Source: Acidobacteria bacterium 13_2_20CM_57_17 (GTDB lineage Bacteria; Acidobacteriota; Terriglobia; Acidiferrales; UBA7541). From it: 44,339 nucleotides of DNA. Positions 8,887 through 17,240 of the stretch are shown piece after piece. The stretch spans positions 1 to 44,339 of the forward strand of contig MNDE01000112.1 in NCBI GenBank assembly GCA_001914785.1, written 5' to 3'. The number at the start of each line of letters is the position of its first letter. Positions within the stretch are counted from its first letter, which is position 1. Under the pieces are notes generated by a model, which saw nothing but the letters and a program-made list of their open reading frames with translations, was not told the DNA's origin and searched no databases. The position numbers and the translations under genes were made by a program.

Positions 8887-10428
8887 TCAAGCCCAATACG
8901 AGCGATCGAGCGTTCTGTATTGGATGGCCTCACTGAGATGGCGCGGCTCGATGTCTGATCCACCATCGAGGTCTGCGATCGTGCGCGCCACCTTCAGAAT
9001 CCGGTCATGAGCCCGCGCGGAAAGCCCCAGCCGAGTGATGGCGTTTTCCAGCAGCTTCTCGCCTTCGGCCGAAATCGCGCAATGCTTGCGAATCATCTTC
9101 GGCATCATCTGCGCGTTCGCGTAAGTCTTTTTTTCGCTCTTGAACCTTTCAAGCTGCCTGTCTCGCGCGGCGATCACGCGTTGCCGGACGGAGGCAGAAT
9201 CCTCCGCGGACGATGGCGCGCGCAGTTCCTTGTATTTCACGGCAGGAACTTCAATATGAATGTCGATGCGATCCAGTAGCGGACCTGAGATTTTCGAAAC
9301 GTAGCGCTGAATCATGGGAGGCGTGCAGTGGCACTCCCGCGTCGGATCGCCAAAGTAGCCGCACGGACACGGATTCATCGCCGCCGCCAGCATGAAGCGC
9401 GAAGGAAACGTCACCGAAACAGCGGCGCGCGAAATCGTGACTGCTCCGTCTTCGAGCGGCTGCCGCATCACTTCCAAGACATTCCGCTGAAACTCGGGCA
9501 ATTCATCCAAAAAGAGCACGCCGTTGTGCCCCAGGGACACTTCCCCGGGACGCGGCACGGCGCCTCCGCCAATCAATCCCGCATCACTGATGGTGTGGTG
9601 CGGAGAACGGTACGGCCGCGTGCCCACCAAGCCGCGGCTGTCTTCCAGCACGCCTGCAACGCTGTGAATGCGCGTCGTCTCGATGGCTTCTTCGAGCGAC
9701 ATCGGCGGCAGGATCGTCGGGATGCGCTTCGCCAGCATGGTCTTCCCCGCGCCGGGCGGCCCGATAAACAAAATGTTGTGTCCGCCGGCGCAGGCCACTT
9801 CCAGCGCGCGCTTGGCGGCCTGCTGGCCGTGGACATCGCGCAAGTCCACCGAGTATTGCGCGGCCTCGGAAAGCATCTGCTGCGCATCCACTTTTACCGG
9901 ACTGAACGACTCCGGCGAATTCACCAAGTCCACTGCCTGCGGGAGCGATTTCAGCGCATACACGTCCACGCCCTCAACCACCGCTGCTTCCTTCGCATTC
10001 GCTTCGGGAACCGCCAGCGACTTCAGACCAAATTCCCGCGCCGCCAGCGCCGCCGAAAGCGCCCCGCGCACCGAGCGCACGCCGCCGTCCAGCGACAGCT
10101 CCCCCAGAAACATCATCTTGTCCAATTGCTTGCCAAAGAACTGTCCCTGGCAGCCCACCAGCCCCAGCGCCATGGGCAGATCGAATCCTGACCCTTCCTT
10201 CCGCACGTCCGCGGGAGCTAAATTAATTGTCACGCCTTGCCCGTGCGGAAATTCAAATCCGCAGTTTCTCAGCGCGCTTTTGATGCGCTCGCGGCTCTCT
10301 TTAACCGCGTTGTCAGGCAGCCCCACGACATTGAAGTCCTGCATACGCGCAGAGCCTACGTCCACCTCGACTTCAACGAGGTAGGCGTCAATTCCGTACA
10401 CTGAAGCACTCTGCGTCTTGAAGAGCAT
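8887..10428 (-). CDS. comM: ComM/YifB-type Mg-chelatase-like AAA ATPase
   Basis: A 513-aa AAA+ ATPase of the YifB/ComM family; ComM is a hexameric helicase that promotes branch migration in natural transformation. Domains in order are an N-terminal Lon-protease-like fold ([11 protein letters not shown]...[15 protein letters not shown], about 1-170), an AAA module with Walker [11 protein letters not shown] and Walker [11 protein letters not shown], and a C-terminal Mg-chelatase lid with [22 protein letters not shown] at 10428 is chosen because the family begins MLxKxxSAxVxGIxA. The frame stays open to 10584 but that extension is not family-like. Length is normal. Many bacteria that are not known to be competent carry this gene, so its presence alone does not prove competence. 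Confidence 0.95.
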   Translation of the reverse strand: MLFKTQSASVYGIDAYLVEVEVDVGSARMQDFNVVGLPDNAVKESRERIKSALRNCGFEFPHGQGVTINLAPADVRKEGSGFDLPMALGLVGCQGQFFGKQLDKMMFLGELSLDGGVRSVRGALSAALAAREFGLKSLAVPEANAKEAAVVEGVDVYALKSLPQAVDLVNSPESFSPVKVDAQQMLSEAAQYSVDLRDVHGQQAAKRALEVACAGGHNILFIGPPGAGKTMLAKRIPTILPPMSLEEAIETTRIHSVAGVLEDSRGLVGTRPYRSPHHTISDAGLIGGGAVPRPGEVSLGHNGVLFLDELPEFQRNVLEVMRQPLEDGAVTISRAAVSVTFPSRFMLAAAMNPCPCGYFGDPTRECHCTPPMIQRYVSKISGPLLDRIDIHIEVPAVKYKELRAPSSAEDSASVRQRVIAARDRQLERFKSEKKTYANAQMMPKMIRKHCAISAEGEKLLENAITRLGLSARAHDRILKVARTIADLDGGSDIEPRHLSEAIQYRTLDRSYWA

Positions 10429-10440
10429 GGTGTAGACTTG

Positions 10441-10461
10441 GCCCCCAACTCGGTCGGGGGC
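10441..10461. repeat. GC-rich hairpin upstream of comM
   Basis: GCCCCC and GGGGGC bracket a 9-base loop in the 155-base gap between comM (minus) and the unknown gene at 10584 (plus). There is no T-run on either side, so it is not a clear terminator. It may be a leader hairpin of comM. Confidence 0.35.
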
Positions 10462-10583
10462 AGTAGAAGGGCGGCAATCTCCGCGCGCAGCATAAATCAA
10501 TCCGGCAAGATACACCAGCGATACTCTTGTGCCACTAGCTATGCGGACGCCAGTCTGGTAGAACTGCATTCCAGAGGTGTCCA

Positions 10584-11375
10584 ATGCCCAGAGTCGTCCC
10601 GAGCCAAGTCGTTGACTTCATCAATACGCTCTGGCCCACTCCCGAACAACAAAGAAGCCTTAACAGAGCCCAACAGGGCCAGCTTTCCGGCCTGGTTGAC
10701 CTCGTCGATAAAATCCCGAGTGAACTCCTCGTCATGGACGCGGCTACTTATGCTTTATTTGTCTGTGGCAGAGCCCACATAAGTCAGAAACTCGTATATT
10801 GGGCCAGCAGCGATCCAAATCGCGGGCACGAACTCGGAACTCTGCCCGGCCAACCTGAGCAGATTCCAGTCAGAGTAATCCGCGAGGCGCTCGCAAAGTG
10901 TCCAGACGAGTCCCCAGCACCCGGCACATCTGAACTCAACTTCATCACCGACGCAGACCTCCGAACGAACCTACGAAATGATGTCGGAGCCATCAATAGA
11001 GCCCTTGCGAACGGCGAGTGGAAGGCCGCGACGGTTCTCGCGGGCTCAGCGGCCGAGGCCTTACTCTTATGGGCTCTCAAACAACGTCCACCCGCAGAGA
11101 TCATGAGTGCCATCACAGCTGCTGCTGCGAGCGGCGCCCTGACCACGAAACCAGACTCAAATCTCGACCGGTGGAACCTGCACGAGTACATTGAGGTCGC
11201 GGCAAACCTCAAGGTCATCAAGCCGAATACCGCAAAACAAACAAGGCTCGCGAAAGACTTCCGAAACTTCATCCATCCCGGTGTCGCTAAACGCCTCGGC
11301 GAAAAATGCGACCGTGCTACGGCTCTCTCTGCCGTCGCTGGCATGGAGCACGTCGTCAGAGACCTCACGCTGTAA
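10584..11375 (+). CDS. Unknown 263-aa protein with a HEPN-like C-terminal motif
   Basis: No confident family. The protein is soluble and largely helical. The middle part ([19 protein letters not shown], about 153-171) and the C-terminal DFRNFIHPG (Arg227...His231) resemble helical HEPN/DUF4145-like proteins, where a short R-N-x-x-H stretch lies in a late helix. The spacing here is R-x3-H, shorter than the R-x4-6-H of nuclease HEPN domains, so RNase activity must not be assumed. The ATG is preceded by AGAGGTG at 10572-10578, a good ribosome-binding site. It is divergent from comM and followed by a second small gene in the same direction. Nothing visible ties the pair to core metabolism. Confidence 0.7.
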   Translation: MPRVVPSQVVDFINTLWPTPEQQRSLNRAQQGQLSGLVDLVDKIPSELLVMDAATYALFVCGRAHISQKLVYWASSDPNRGHELGTLPGQPEQIPVRVIREALAKCPDESPAPGTSELNFITDADLRTNLRNDVGAINRALANGEWKAATVLAGSAAEALLLWALKQRPPAEIMSAITAAAASGALTTKPDSNLDRWNLHEYIEVAANLKVIKPNTAKQTRLAKDFRNFIHPGVAKRLGEKCDRATALSAVAGMEHVVRDLTL

Positions 11376-11467
11376 ACGCCCAGCTCCACCACGCCAGCCG
11401 CATTGCGCCCACTCGGACGCCGCTAGTAAACTTTAATCAGAAACTGAACCGGTGTCCGGAGGTCCTC

Positions 11468-11791
11468 GTGATAGCCGAAGAAGTCCTCAACCAAGCTCGC
11501 GCACTCAAAGAAACCGCCGAACTAATGATCAAGGCAGGCAGCATAGGCGCTGTCGACGCAACCACCCTCAAAACGGCGGAAGCCCTCGTCGAGACGGCCA
11601 AACAGTGGAGGCGAGACAACCCTGTCATTGTAGCTCTCAGCGTCCCATCCTCAATCACGTGGCCCGGGATCCTTACAATCGCCAACGCGATCTACATGAT
11701 GAGACAGCCCCGTCACGCCACACGCCTACGCGATCGACCGCTCGCCCAAAAACCTAGAACCATAACACGTGCCGCAGCCCGCGACATATAA
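11468..11791 (+). CDS. Small unknown protein, 107 aa, possible membrane segment
   Basis: The frame is open from further upstream, but that part overlaps the preceding gene. The GTG at 11468 is chosen because a perfect GGAGGT at 11458-11463 lies just before it. The N-terminal 50 residues look like an amphipathic helix (EEVLNQARALKETAELM). A hydrophobic stretch then runs from NPVIVALSVP to LTIANAIYMM, possibly one membrane hairpin, and a basic tail ends the protein. No family is recognised. It lies 92 bases after the 263-aa gene and is probably cotranscribed with it. Overlooking this gene is easy because its start is GTG. Confidence 0.55.
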   Translation: MIAEEVLNQARALKETAELMIKAGSIGAVDATTLKTAEALVETAKQWRRDNPVIVALSVPSSITWPGILTIANAIYMMRQPRHATRLRDRPLAQKPRTITRAAARDI

Positions 11792-11933
11792 ACAAACCCA
11801 CGCCTAGGCTGATTCCTCTTGACGAACCCGTATTTCCGTAGTACACTACTTTCTAGGTACAATTGCAGCTAATTCCTGCTTCCCGCCTGTACCCATCTAC
11901 TTGTCGCGTTCTCAAAGTATCCACAATTTTGGT

Positions 11934-12034
11934 GCAATGTAAGTCGTTTAGATGCAACATTTACACGCCCCCCTCGTATGTGTTGCAGACAAAGGACTTG
12001 CGCAATACGTAAGTCCCTTAGATGCAACACTTAC
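11934..12034. repeat. Duplicated structured repeat (two copies)
   Basis: Copy 1 at 11934-11964 and copy 2 at 12002-12034 match at 28 of 31 positions plus a two-base indel. Shared blocks are GCAAT, GTAAGTC and TTAGATGCAACA. Each copy starts GTAAGT and ends A(T/C)TTAC, so each can fold on itself. Around copy 2 a larger nested hairpin is possible: GTGTTGCA (11980-11987) with TGCAACAC (12023-12030), and inside it AAGGACTT (11992-11999) with AAGTCC (12011-12016). Confidence 0.7.
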
Positions 12035-12110
12035 GAAAAACAGGGGGTGGGGGATCAGTAGAAGATATACGAGACTTGGACCTGCGGCAAGAAGTTGACC
12101 GAACCAGTGG

Positions 12111-12130
12111 GACAGGCATTCTTGCCTGTC
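12111..12130. repeat. Short REP-like hairpin
   Basis: GACAGGCA and TGCCTGTC form a perfect 8-bp stem with a TTCT loop. There is no uninterrupted T-run, so it is not a clear terminator. It resembles REP-like palindromes scattered in intergenic DNA. Confidence 0.5.
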
Positions 12131-12173
12131 TCTTGTAAAGAGTGGCTTCCCAGTAGAATCAATAGTTTATGAG

Positions 12174-12234
12174 TTGCCCATTTTGTAAGCCCTTTGTTTT
12201 GACATTCATCCGTGTAATGGGGGTGTGTACCTCC
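12174..12234. repeat. Dispersed intergenic repeat, copy A
   Basis: The first 25 bases, from TTGCCCATTTTG to CCCTTTGTT, match 23 of 25 bases at 29213-29237. Both copies are followed about 20 bases later by AATGGGGG. This copy ends just beyond the clc stop codon. Confidence 0.6.
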
Positions 12235-12242
12235 GGAACCAG

Positions 12243-14105
12243 CTAGGATTGCGTTCCCGCCTGCTCTTTCACTTCACCGCCGGGCAGGAAAAATCTTAAA
12301 CTTAGAACTTGTTCGCGACGGCGCTCTTCTTCGAGGTGCCTTGCACGCGCTTTCAGCAAATCAGTCAAGGAAATAAGCCCGAGGAATTTTCGAGAGGAGG
12401 GTTCCACCACCGGCATTCGCGTAATTCCCTTCTCCGCCATGCGATATACCACGGCGCGCAACGGTTCATCCGGGAATGCTTCGACCGTCACTTTGCGCAC
12501 CAGTTCGCCGAGCGTCCGCCGTTGGACGGTTTCGCCTTCCTGCTCGATGCGCTGAACAATATCACCGCGCGTCAGCACGCCGATAAACCGGCCGTCAGCG
12601 CTTACCACCGGTAGCAACCGTTGGCTTTGGTGGCGGCTGGCATGTAAGGAGTGCTGGAACTCTCCGAGCGCTCGGGCCGCCGGCAACACCACGATATTCG
12701 ACCGCATGACTTCGCGCACAAACAGGATTTCGAGAGGATCGACCGCATATTCCCGGCTCAGGTGATAGCCGCGCCTGGCGACCTTTTCCGTCAAGATCGA
12801 TCGCTTGAGCGTCAACACGGTGAACGCGTGCGCGATCACGCTGCCTACGAGCAACGGCAAAAACACGTTGGCATCGTGTGTCAGCTCAAACGCGAAGACG
12901 ATGCTCGTAAACGGCGAACGCATCGTGCCGCCGAGAATCGCGCCCATGCTGATCAGTGGCCAGAAGCCTGCGCCTTCGTTGGGCAAAAACATGGCTTCGA
13001 GGCCGCCGAGCGCTCCGCCCATCATCAGCAGCGGCGCGAGTACGCCGCCGGATGTGCCCGAACCGAGAGACACCGCCCAGATGAACCATTTGACCAGCAA
13101 AACGCCAAGAATCACTTTCGTTGTGACGCTTCCCTGGAGCAGTGCGCCGATGGTGTCGTAGCCGACACCGAGCGCTTGTGGAAAGATCAATCCTCCCAAT
13201 CCGATCGCTAGTCCGCCAATTGCCGGCCACCACATCCAGTGAATCGGCAGCTTTTGAAACGCATCCTCAGCCGCATACACGGAAAGCGTAAGCAAAGCTG
13301 AGAGCACGCCCGCAAGAAGTCCAACCAGCGCGCAGCCAAGCAGACCTTTTGGTCCGATGAAAAGCGGATGGGCAGGCACGGGAAATAGCGGCCCAAAACC
13401 AAGCAAGTAGCGCCGCACCACGGCGGCAACCGCACTGGCCAGCGCCACCGGAATCAGGCTTCGCGGCTTCCACTCGAAGAGCAACAATTCGACCGCCAGC
13501 AAGACGGCCGCGACCGGTGAAGCAAATGTCGCGGACATTCCTCCTGCAGCGCCGGCCACCAGCAGCGTTTTGCGCTCGGCGCTTGTAAGGTGAAAAAGTT
13601 GCGCGATCATCGAGCCGAAGGCCCCGCCCGTCATGATGATCGGACCTTCCGCGCCGAACGGTCCGCCCGAGCCGATGGAGATCGCCGAAGAAATTGGTTT
13701 GAGGAGCGCAACCTTCGGCTCCACGCGGCTGCCGTTGATCAGAATCGCCTCGATGGCCTCCGGTATCCCGTGGCCGCGAATGCGTTCCGAACCGTATCGC
13801 GCCATGACTCCAATGATCAAAGCTCCCGCAACGGGGACGAGAACGCTGTAGACACCCAGGTGGTTGCCCACCGGCGAAACCATCGAGCTGCTCCACCTGC
13901 CAAAGTAAAACAGATTCGTGAACAACCCGATCAAGCGCAACAGGGCGAGTGCGACGAACGCGCACAGCGCGCCGATGCCCATCGCCAGCGCGGAGATGGA
14001 AATCGTCCGCGAAGTTGTCGAGAAATCTCCCAACTCCTCGTGGCGACCGGTCTCCCGTGTTCCTTCACTTTCGTTTTGCATATCTGTCGCGCTGACGCTA
14101 GCCAA
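12243..14105 (-). CDS. ClC-type chloride channel/antiporter with CBS domain pair
   Basis: A 620-aa membrane protein of the ClC family. The anion-pathway motifs are present: GHGIPEA (GSGIP motif), GGPFGAEGP with the gating glutamate (GxEGP motif) and SGGVLAP (GxFxP motif), within about 10-12 membrane segments (residues 40-440). Two CBS domains follow (about 465-590), with a charged tail. Keeping the gating Glu fits either channel or H+/Cl- antiporter; the choice cannot be made by eye. The start is TTG at 14105, supported by AAAGGGG upstream. The ATG at 14081 lacks a ribosome-binding site. It follows the marR gene by 27 bases in the same direction and is most likely its regulated partner. Confidence 0.93.
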   Translation of the reverse strand: MASVSATDMQNESEGTRETGRHEELGDFSTTSRTISISALAMGIGALCAFVALALLRLIGLFTNLFYFGRWSSSMVSPVGNHLGVYSVLVPVAGALIIGVMARYGSERIRGHGIPEAIEAILINGSRVEPKVALLKPISSAISIGSGGPFGAEGPIIMTGGAFGSMIAQLFHLTSAERKTLLVAGAAGGMSATFASPVAAVLLAVELLLFEWKPRSLIPVALASAVAAVVRRYLLGFGPLFPVPAHPLFIGPKGLLGCALVGLLAGVLSALLTLSVYAAEDAFQKLPIHWMWWPAIGGLAIGLGGLIFPQALGVGYDTIGALLQGSVTTKVILGVLLVKWFIWAVSLGSGTSGGVLAPLLMMGGALGGLEAMFLPNEGAGFWPLISMGAILGGTMRSPFTSIVFAFELTHDANVFLPLLVGSVIAHAFTVLTLKRSILTEKVARRGYHLSREYAVDPLEILFVREVMRSNIVVLPAARALGEFQHSLHASRHQSQRLLPVVSADGRFIGVLTRGDIVQRIEQEGETVQRRTLGELVRKVTVEAFPDEPLRAVVYRMAEKGITRMPVVEPSSRKFLGLISLTDLLKARARHLEEERRREQVLSLRFFLPGGEVKEQAGTQS

Positions 14106-14132
14106 TTGGTATCCCCTTTCTTTTATGTGAAT

Positions 14133-14576
14133 TCACGGTTTTTTGCCGAGTTTGAAAGCATCGCCATTTTCCAGCAGCGCGCTGATGGCCTTCACCAGCG
14201 CGGCCCCGCTGGCGCGCAACTCGCCGATGCGGTCTCGCGCTACCTGTTCGAGCAGTTTTTCGCCGCGCGGCAGCAGCGCCACCAAGACGCGCCTGCGATC
14301 GTCCCGGCTGCGGCTGCGGCGCACGTAACCGTGAGCCTCCAATCTGTCGATGAGCTCCACCGCGCTGTGATGCTTCAGCGCCAGGCGGTCCGCCAGCGTG
14401 CGGATGGTCGCTTCCACGCCCTCGGGGAGCCCGCGAAGCGCCAGCAAGAGCAGATATTGCTGCGGCTCAAGGCCGGCAGTGCGCGCCACGGCGTCCCCTT
14501 CCCGGACAAACTTGCGAATGCGGTGGCGCAATTCGGCAAGCGCCTGGTATTCCGCAGTGGTGATTTCTTTCGCCAT
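14133..14576 (-). CDS. MarR-family transcriptional regulator
   Basis: A 147-aa winged-helix repressor of the MarR family. Helical dimerisation ends flank the wHTH (TIRTLADRLALKHHSAVELIDRLEAHGYV), and the wing carries the typical SRSRDDRRRVLVALLPRG. ATG at 14576 is chosen because an upstream in-frame ATG at 14612 would make the operator palindrome part of the coding sequence, and the family normally begins near here. The 19-bp palindrome at 14585-14603 ends 8 bases before this start and is the obvious autoregulatory site. It is followed by clc after 27 bases, so it probably controls chloride transport. The ligand is unknown. Confidence 0.92.
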   Translation of the reverse strand: MAKEITTAEYQALAELRHRIRKFVREGDAVARTAGLEPQQYLLLLALRGLPEGVEATIRTLADRLALKHHSAVELIDRLEAHGYVRRSRSRDDRRRVLVALLPRGEKLLEQVARDRIGELRASGAALVKAISALLENGDAFKLGKKP

Positions 14577-14584
14577 AGAACAAC

Positions 14585-14603
14585 TATATCGTAATACGAT
14601 ATA
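14585..14603. promoter_or_regulatory. Putative MarR operator palindrome
   Basis: TATATCGTAATACGATATA is two perfect 9-base half-sites around one central A. It sits 8 bases upstream of the marR start, so bound repressor would block promoter or early transcript. Size and symmetry fit MarR-family operators. The assignment is inferred from position and symmetry. Confidence 0.8.
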
Positions 14604-14664
14604 TGTTTCCACTCCGCTGTCTGCGATGATTCAAGGAAGTTACTGGAGATCAAGATCTTCGGCG

Positions 14665-15129
14665 TTAAAGCGGTTTGCGAAACGATTTTTGTGTTTTGTA
14701 GTGCTCGTAGCCGTTGCGTTCGTAGAACTCGTGTGCGCGCTCGCGAATCACGTTCGAGCGTACGGACACCCCCTTGCAGCCATGTTTGCGCGCCCAATCT
14801 TCCGCGGCGGCCAGCAGCAACGCGCCTGCTCCCAGGCTGCGCTGGCCTTCCGCGACAACCAGGCCATTTACTTCCGCCCGGATTTCCGCTTCGAGAAGGG
14901 GCTGCTTGCTCACGTGCGTCCAGCCGATCACTCCATCTTCCGGCGAGTCCGCCACGAATACCGCATGCTGCAAGGCAGGCTTGATTCCCGCCAGCCTCTT
15001 GCGCATCTCCGTCGCCGTCGCCGGATATCCGAGCTGGCCGGAAAGCACCGCGATTCGCGGCGCGTCGGCGCTTTTCGCTCGCCGGATCTTCAGCTTCTTT
15101 TCTTTCCCGTTCGATGTCGTCAGTCTCAA
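14665..15129 (-). CDS. GNAT-family N-acetyltransferase
   Basis: A 154-aa GNAT acetyltransferase. It has N-terminal IRRAKSADAPRIAVL, the acetyl-CoA-binding motif A (NGLVVAEGQRSLGAGALLL), then VRSNVIRERAHEFYERNGYEHYKTQKSF, the usual C-terminal signature. The acetyl acceptor is not predictable. Its ATG overlaps the alkD stop by four bases (ATGA), so it is the last gene of the tricorn-mutM-dtd-alkD run and translationally coupled. Confidence 0.93.
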   Translation of the reverse strand: MRLTTSNGKEKKLKIRRAKSADAPRIAVLSGQLGYPATATEMRKRLAGIKPALQHAVFVADSPEDGVIGWTHVSKQPLLEAEIRAEVNGLVVAEGQRSLGAGALLLAAAEDWARKHGCKGVSVRSNVIRERAHEFYERNGYEHYKTQKSFRKPL

Positions 15130-15890
15130 GTCGCCTTCCGCCGCAGCCGGGATTGCACCACGGCGCTCTTCAATTCACGCAGCGCATCCACGGCGATCCA
15201 CCGTGCCGCGCGCGTATTCTGGCTGCGGATTCTCTCCACGGCGCGAATTGCTTCCCGGTTCAATGGGATATTTCTCTTGCCGATATTTCGCAGCGCCCAG
15301 TTCACCGCTTTCCTCACGAAGTTCCTCTCGTCGTGTGCTTCCCGCTCGATCACCCGCAGGAATTTCACAAAGCGCGCATTCGGAGAAACCTTATCCTTAT
15401 AGCTGAGATATGCAACCAGCGAAAAGCTGGCGCGCTTAGCAAACTCTTCCTGGCGCCGACTCCATGCCATTGCCTTGCTCCAGGCCGGCTTGGCATACGC
15501 ATAGAGATAGCAGCAAGCCGCATCCACCACGTCCCATGAATCGAAATCCCGCGCCCAGAGCTCCATCTCCGCAGCAGTTACTTTCTGCGGCTCGCCAATC
15601 AACGTTGCCAGGATTCGCGCTTCATGAACGCCAGTGGCCCAAATCTCCTGTGCCAGCCGATGGTCTTTCCCGATTCGCTTTGCAAGCGTGTGCAGCACTG
15701 GAGCAGAAATACCAAGCGACTTGGGGACGTTCACCCCAAAGTACGCCATCTTCGCGCGCACTTTCGGATTCGCGAGCTTCTTGAGTTCGCGCAAGATGGC
15801 CGCCTTAGTCCACCGCGCCACGTTCCTTTGCGTGCTGGGCCGCCTAGAATGTCTTGGCGGAATCGAGAAGGATTGTGACCGGACCTTCAT
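15126..15890 (-). CDS. AlkD-like DNA alkylation repair protein
   Basis: An all-helical HEAT-repeat protein of the AlkD/AlkC family, DNA glycosylases that remove alkylated bases such as 3-methyladenine and 7-methylguanine. Family signs are [13 protein letters not shown], the central [13 protein letters not shown] (with the conserved Trp/Asp pair), and [20 protein letters not shown] with the later Trp. The ATG at 15890 gives 254 aa but overlaps the end of dtd by 47 bases. A GTG at 15821 would remove 23 basic, unlike-family residues, but its AAAGGA is only 2 bases away. The true start is therefore uncertain. It lies in a cluster with mutM, another DNA-repair glycosylase. Confidence 0.9.
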   Translation of the reverse strand: MKVRSQSFSIPPRHSRRPSTQRNVARWTKAAILRELKKLANPKVRAKMAYFGVNVPKSLGISAPVLHTLAKRIGKDHRLAQEIWATGVHEARILATLIGEPQKVTAAEMELWARDFDSWDVVDAACCYLYAYAKPAWSKAMAWSRRQEEFAKRASFSLVAYLSYKDKVSPNARFVKFLRVIEREAHDERNFVRKAVNWALRNIGKRNIPLNREAIRAVERIRSQNTRAARWIAVDALRELKSAVVQSRLRRKAT

Positions 15891-16293
15891 TGACCAACTC
15901 CACGGACATCATCGCTTGGAAAATTCCAGTTGCCACGGCGACACCGAGCTTGCGCAACGCTTCGCAAAATTCCTCGTAGAGGGCTTTGGCCAATTCCGGC
16001 GGCGCCGCAGCAATGAAACTCGGCCGCCGCTGCCCGCGCGCATCGCCATAAAGCGTGAACTGCGAGACGACCAAGGCGCTGCCTTTCACATCCAGCAGCG
16101 AGCGGTTCATCTTACCCTGCTCGTCCTCGAAAATGCGCAGGTTTGCGCACTTCTCCGCGAGCGCTACGGCGACAGCAGAAGTATCTTCGCGGCCGACGCC
16201 CAGCAAAATCATGAGCCCCGCGCCAATTTCCCCCGCCACCTTCTCATCTACTTTTACTCGGGCGCGGCTGACTCTCTGAAGAACCGCCCGCAT
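15844..16293 (-). CDS. dtd: D-aminoacyl-tRNA deacylase
   Basis: Dtd hydrolyses D-amino acids mischarged on tRNA (and glycine from tRNA-Ala), acting as a chirality proofreader. The 149-aa protein has the two active-site signatures, [17 protein letters not shown] and [11 protein letters not shown], and the N-terminal [15 protein letters not shown]. Length is exactly that of the family. Its ATG shares one base with the mutM stop (TAATG), showing translational coupling. Confidence 0.97.
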   Translation of the reverse strand: MRAVLQRVSRARVKVDEKVAGEIGAGLMILLGVGREDTSAVAVALAEKCANLRIFEDEQGKMNRSLLDVKGSALVVSQFTLYGDARGQRRPSFIAAAPPELAKALYEEFCEALRKLGVAVATGIFQAMMSVELVNEGPVTILLDSAKTF

Positions 16294-17240
16294 TAGGATT
16301 TGCCTGTGTTTCTCGGCGATTTCCCTGCGCCTCTGCGTTCAGCCTTTCTCCTGTTTTTCCCAGGTAACGGCAGCGCAGCAAAACTGCGCGGTGAAGGCTG
16401 ACATCTGGGACAAAAATAGCTGCTTCGCCCCGCTACAATCGCCCTGCGGATCGCCGTTTTGCAGCGATAACACTTTTTCCCTTCGCGCCCATACGCCCGA
16501 TGGTGGCGCTGGTATTCGCCCGGCTCGCCCGCCGCGTCAAGAAAATCGGAAATCGATGACCCACGCAGCACAATCGCTTTCCGCAAAATGTCCTGCAACG
16601 CGCGGCGCAGAGTTTCCGCATCTTTCCCGCTCAACTTCGTTCCCAACCGCGCCGGATGGATCCTGGCCCGCCATAGGCTTTCATCGGCGTAAATATTTCC
16701 GACGCCACGCAGCACGCTTTGGTCCAGCAGCAGCGCCTTAATCCGCGCGCGCCGTTCGCAAATTCTGTTCGCGAATTCTTCCTTGCTTACTTCGAGTGGA
16801 TCGGCGCCGAATCCAGCCAGCTCTTCGGCAAGGGAAGTTTTCGTCAGGTAAGCGATGCGGCCAAAACGCCGGGCATCGGTGTAACGCAGTTCGCGCCCGT
16901 CATCCAAGAGCAAACAAACGTGCGTGTGTTTTTCGAGTGGCTGTCCCGCGGGACTCGGCGCGATCTGCCCGGTCATTCCCAAATGCACAAGCAGCGACGC
17001 CGGCGCGGCGTCTCCATTTGTGGCAGCACGGGTTTCCTCGTTCACCGCCGACAGCCGCAGCAACATGAATTTGCCGTAACGCTCGACGGCCTCGATCTGA
17101 CGACCCGGCAAATGTTGTTCCAGCGCGGCAGGGTCGTCGATAAAGTCCGTCTTACCCAGCGTGACGGAAAGAATTCGCCGCCCGAGAATCGCTTGCCGCA
17201 ATCCTCGCGCTACCGTCTCGACTTCTGGAAGTTCCGGCAT
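16293..17240 (-). CDS. mutM: Formamidopyrimidine-DNA glycosylase
   Basis: Fpg/MutM removes oxidised purines such as 8-oxoguanine and cuts the strand by beta/delta elimination. The 315-aa protein begins [14 protein letters not shown], so the catalytic Pro2 and Glu3 are in place. A beta-sandwich Lys is present (YGKFMLLRL), then the helix-two-turn-helix and the C-terminal zinc finger, C-x2-C...C-x2-C (CYRCK ... CPRCQ). Unusually, about 34 basic residues follow the finger, where most Fpg proteins end. The ATG directly abuts the tricorn TAA, with no gap. It belongs to the minus-strand operon running to the GNAT gene. Confidence 0.97.
   Translation of the reverse strand: MPELPEVETVARGLRQAILGRRILSVTLGKTDFIDDPAALEQHLPGRQIEAVERYGKFMLLRLSAVNEETRAATNGDAAPASLLVHLGMTGQIAPSPAGQPLEKHTHVCLLLDDGRELRYTDARRFGRIAYLTKTSLAEELAGFGADPLEVSKEEFANRICERRARIKALLLDQSVLRGVGNIYADESLWRARIHPARLGTKLSGKDAETLRRALQDILRKAIVLRGSSISDFLDAAGEPGEYQRHHRAYGREGKKCYRCKTAIRRAIVAGRSSYFCPRCQPSPRSFAALPLPGKNRRKAERRGAGKSPRNTGKS

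Larger units (their letters stand above)
11792..12242. other. Repeat-rich intergenic region, no gene seen
   Basis: These 450 bases hold no convincing reading frame. They contain a duplicated 31-33-base sequence (11934-11964 and 12002-12034), a nested hairpin around the second copy, a short hairpin at 12111-12130, and a repeat at 12174-12234 whose core recurs at 29213. The region lies between the end of the small gene and the end of clc (converging), so it is a 3' region for both. Confidence 0.7.

Noticed and set aside
8867..8889. TGAGGAGC/GCTCCTCA hairpin at the comM stop
   Set aside because: It overlaps the stop codon and has no T-run on the minus strand, so it is not a convincing terminator.
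9328..10191. 287-aa plus-strand frame antisense to comM
   Set aside because: Arg/His-rich shadow of comM with no family resemblance.
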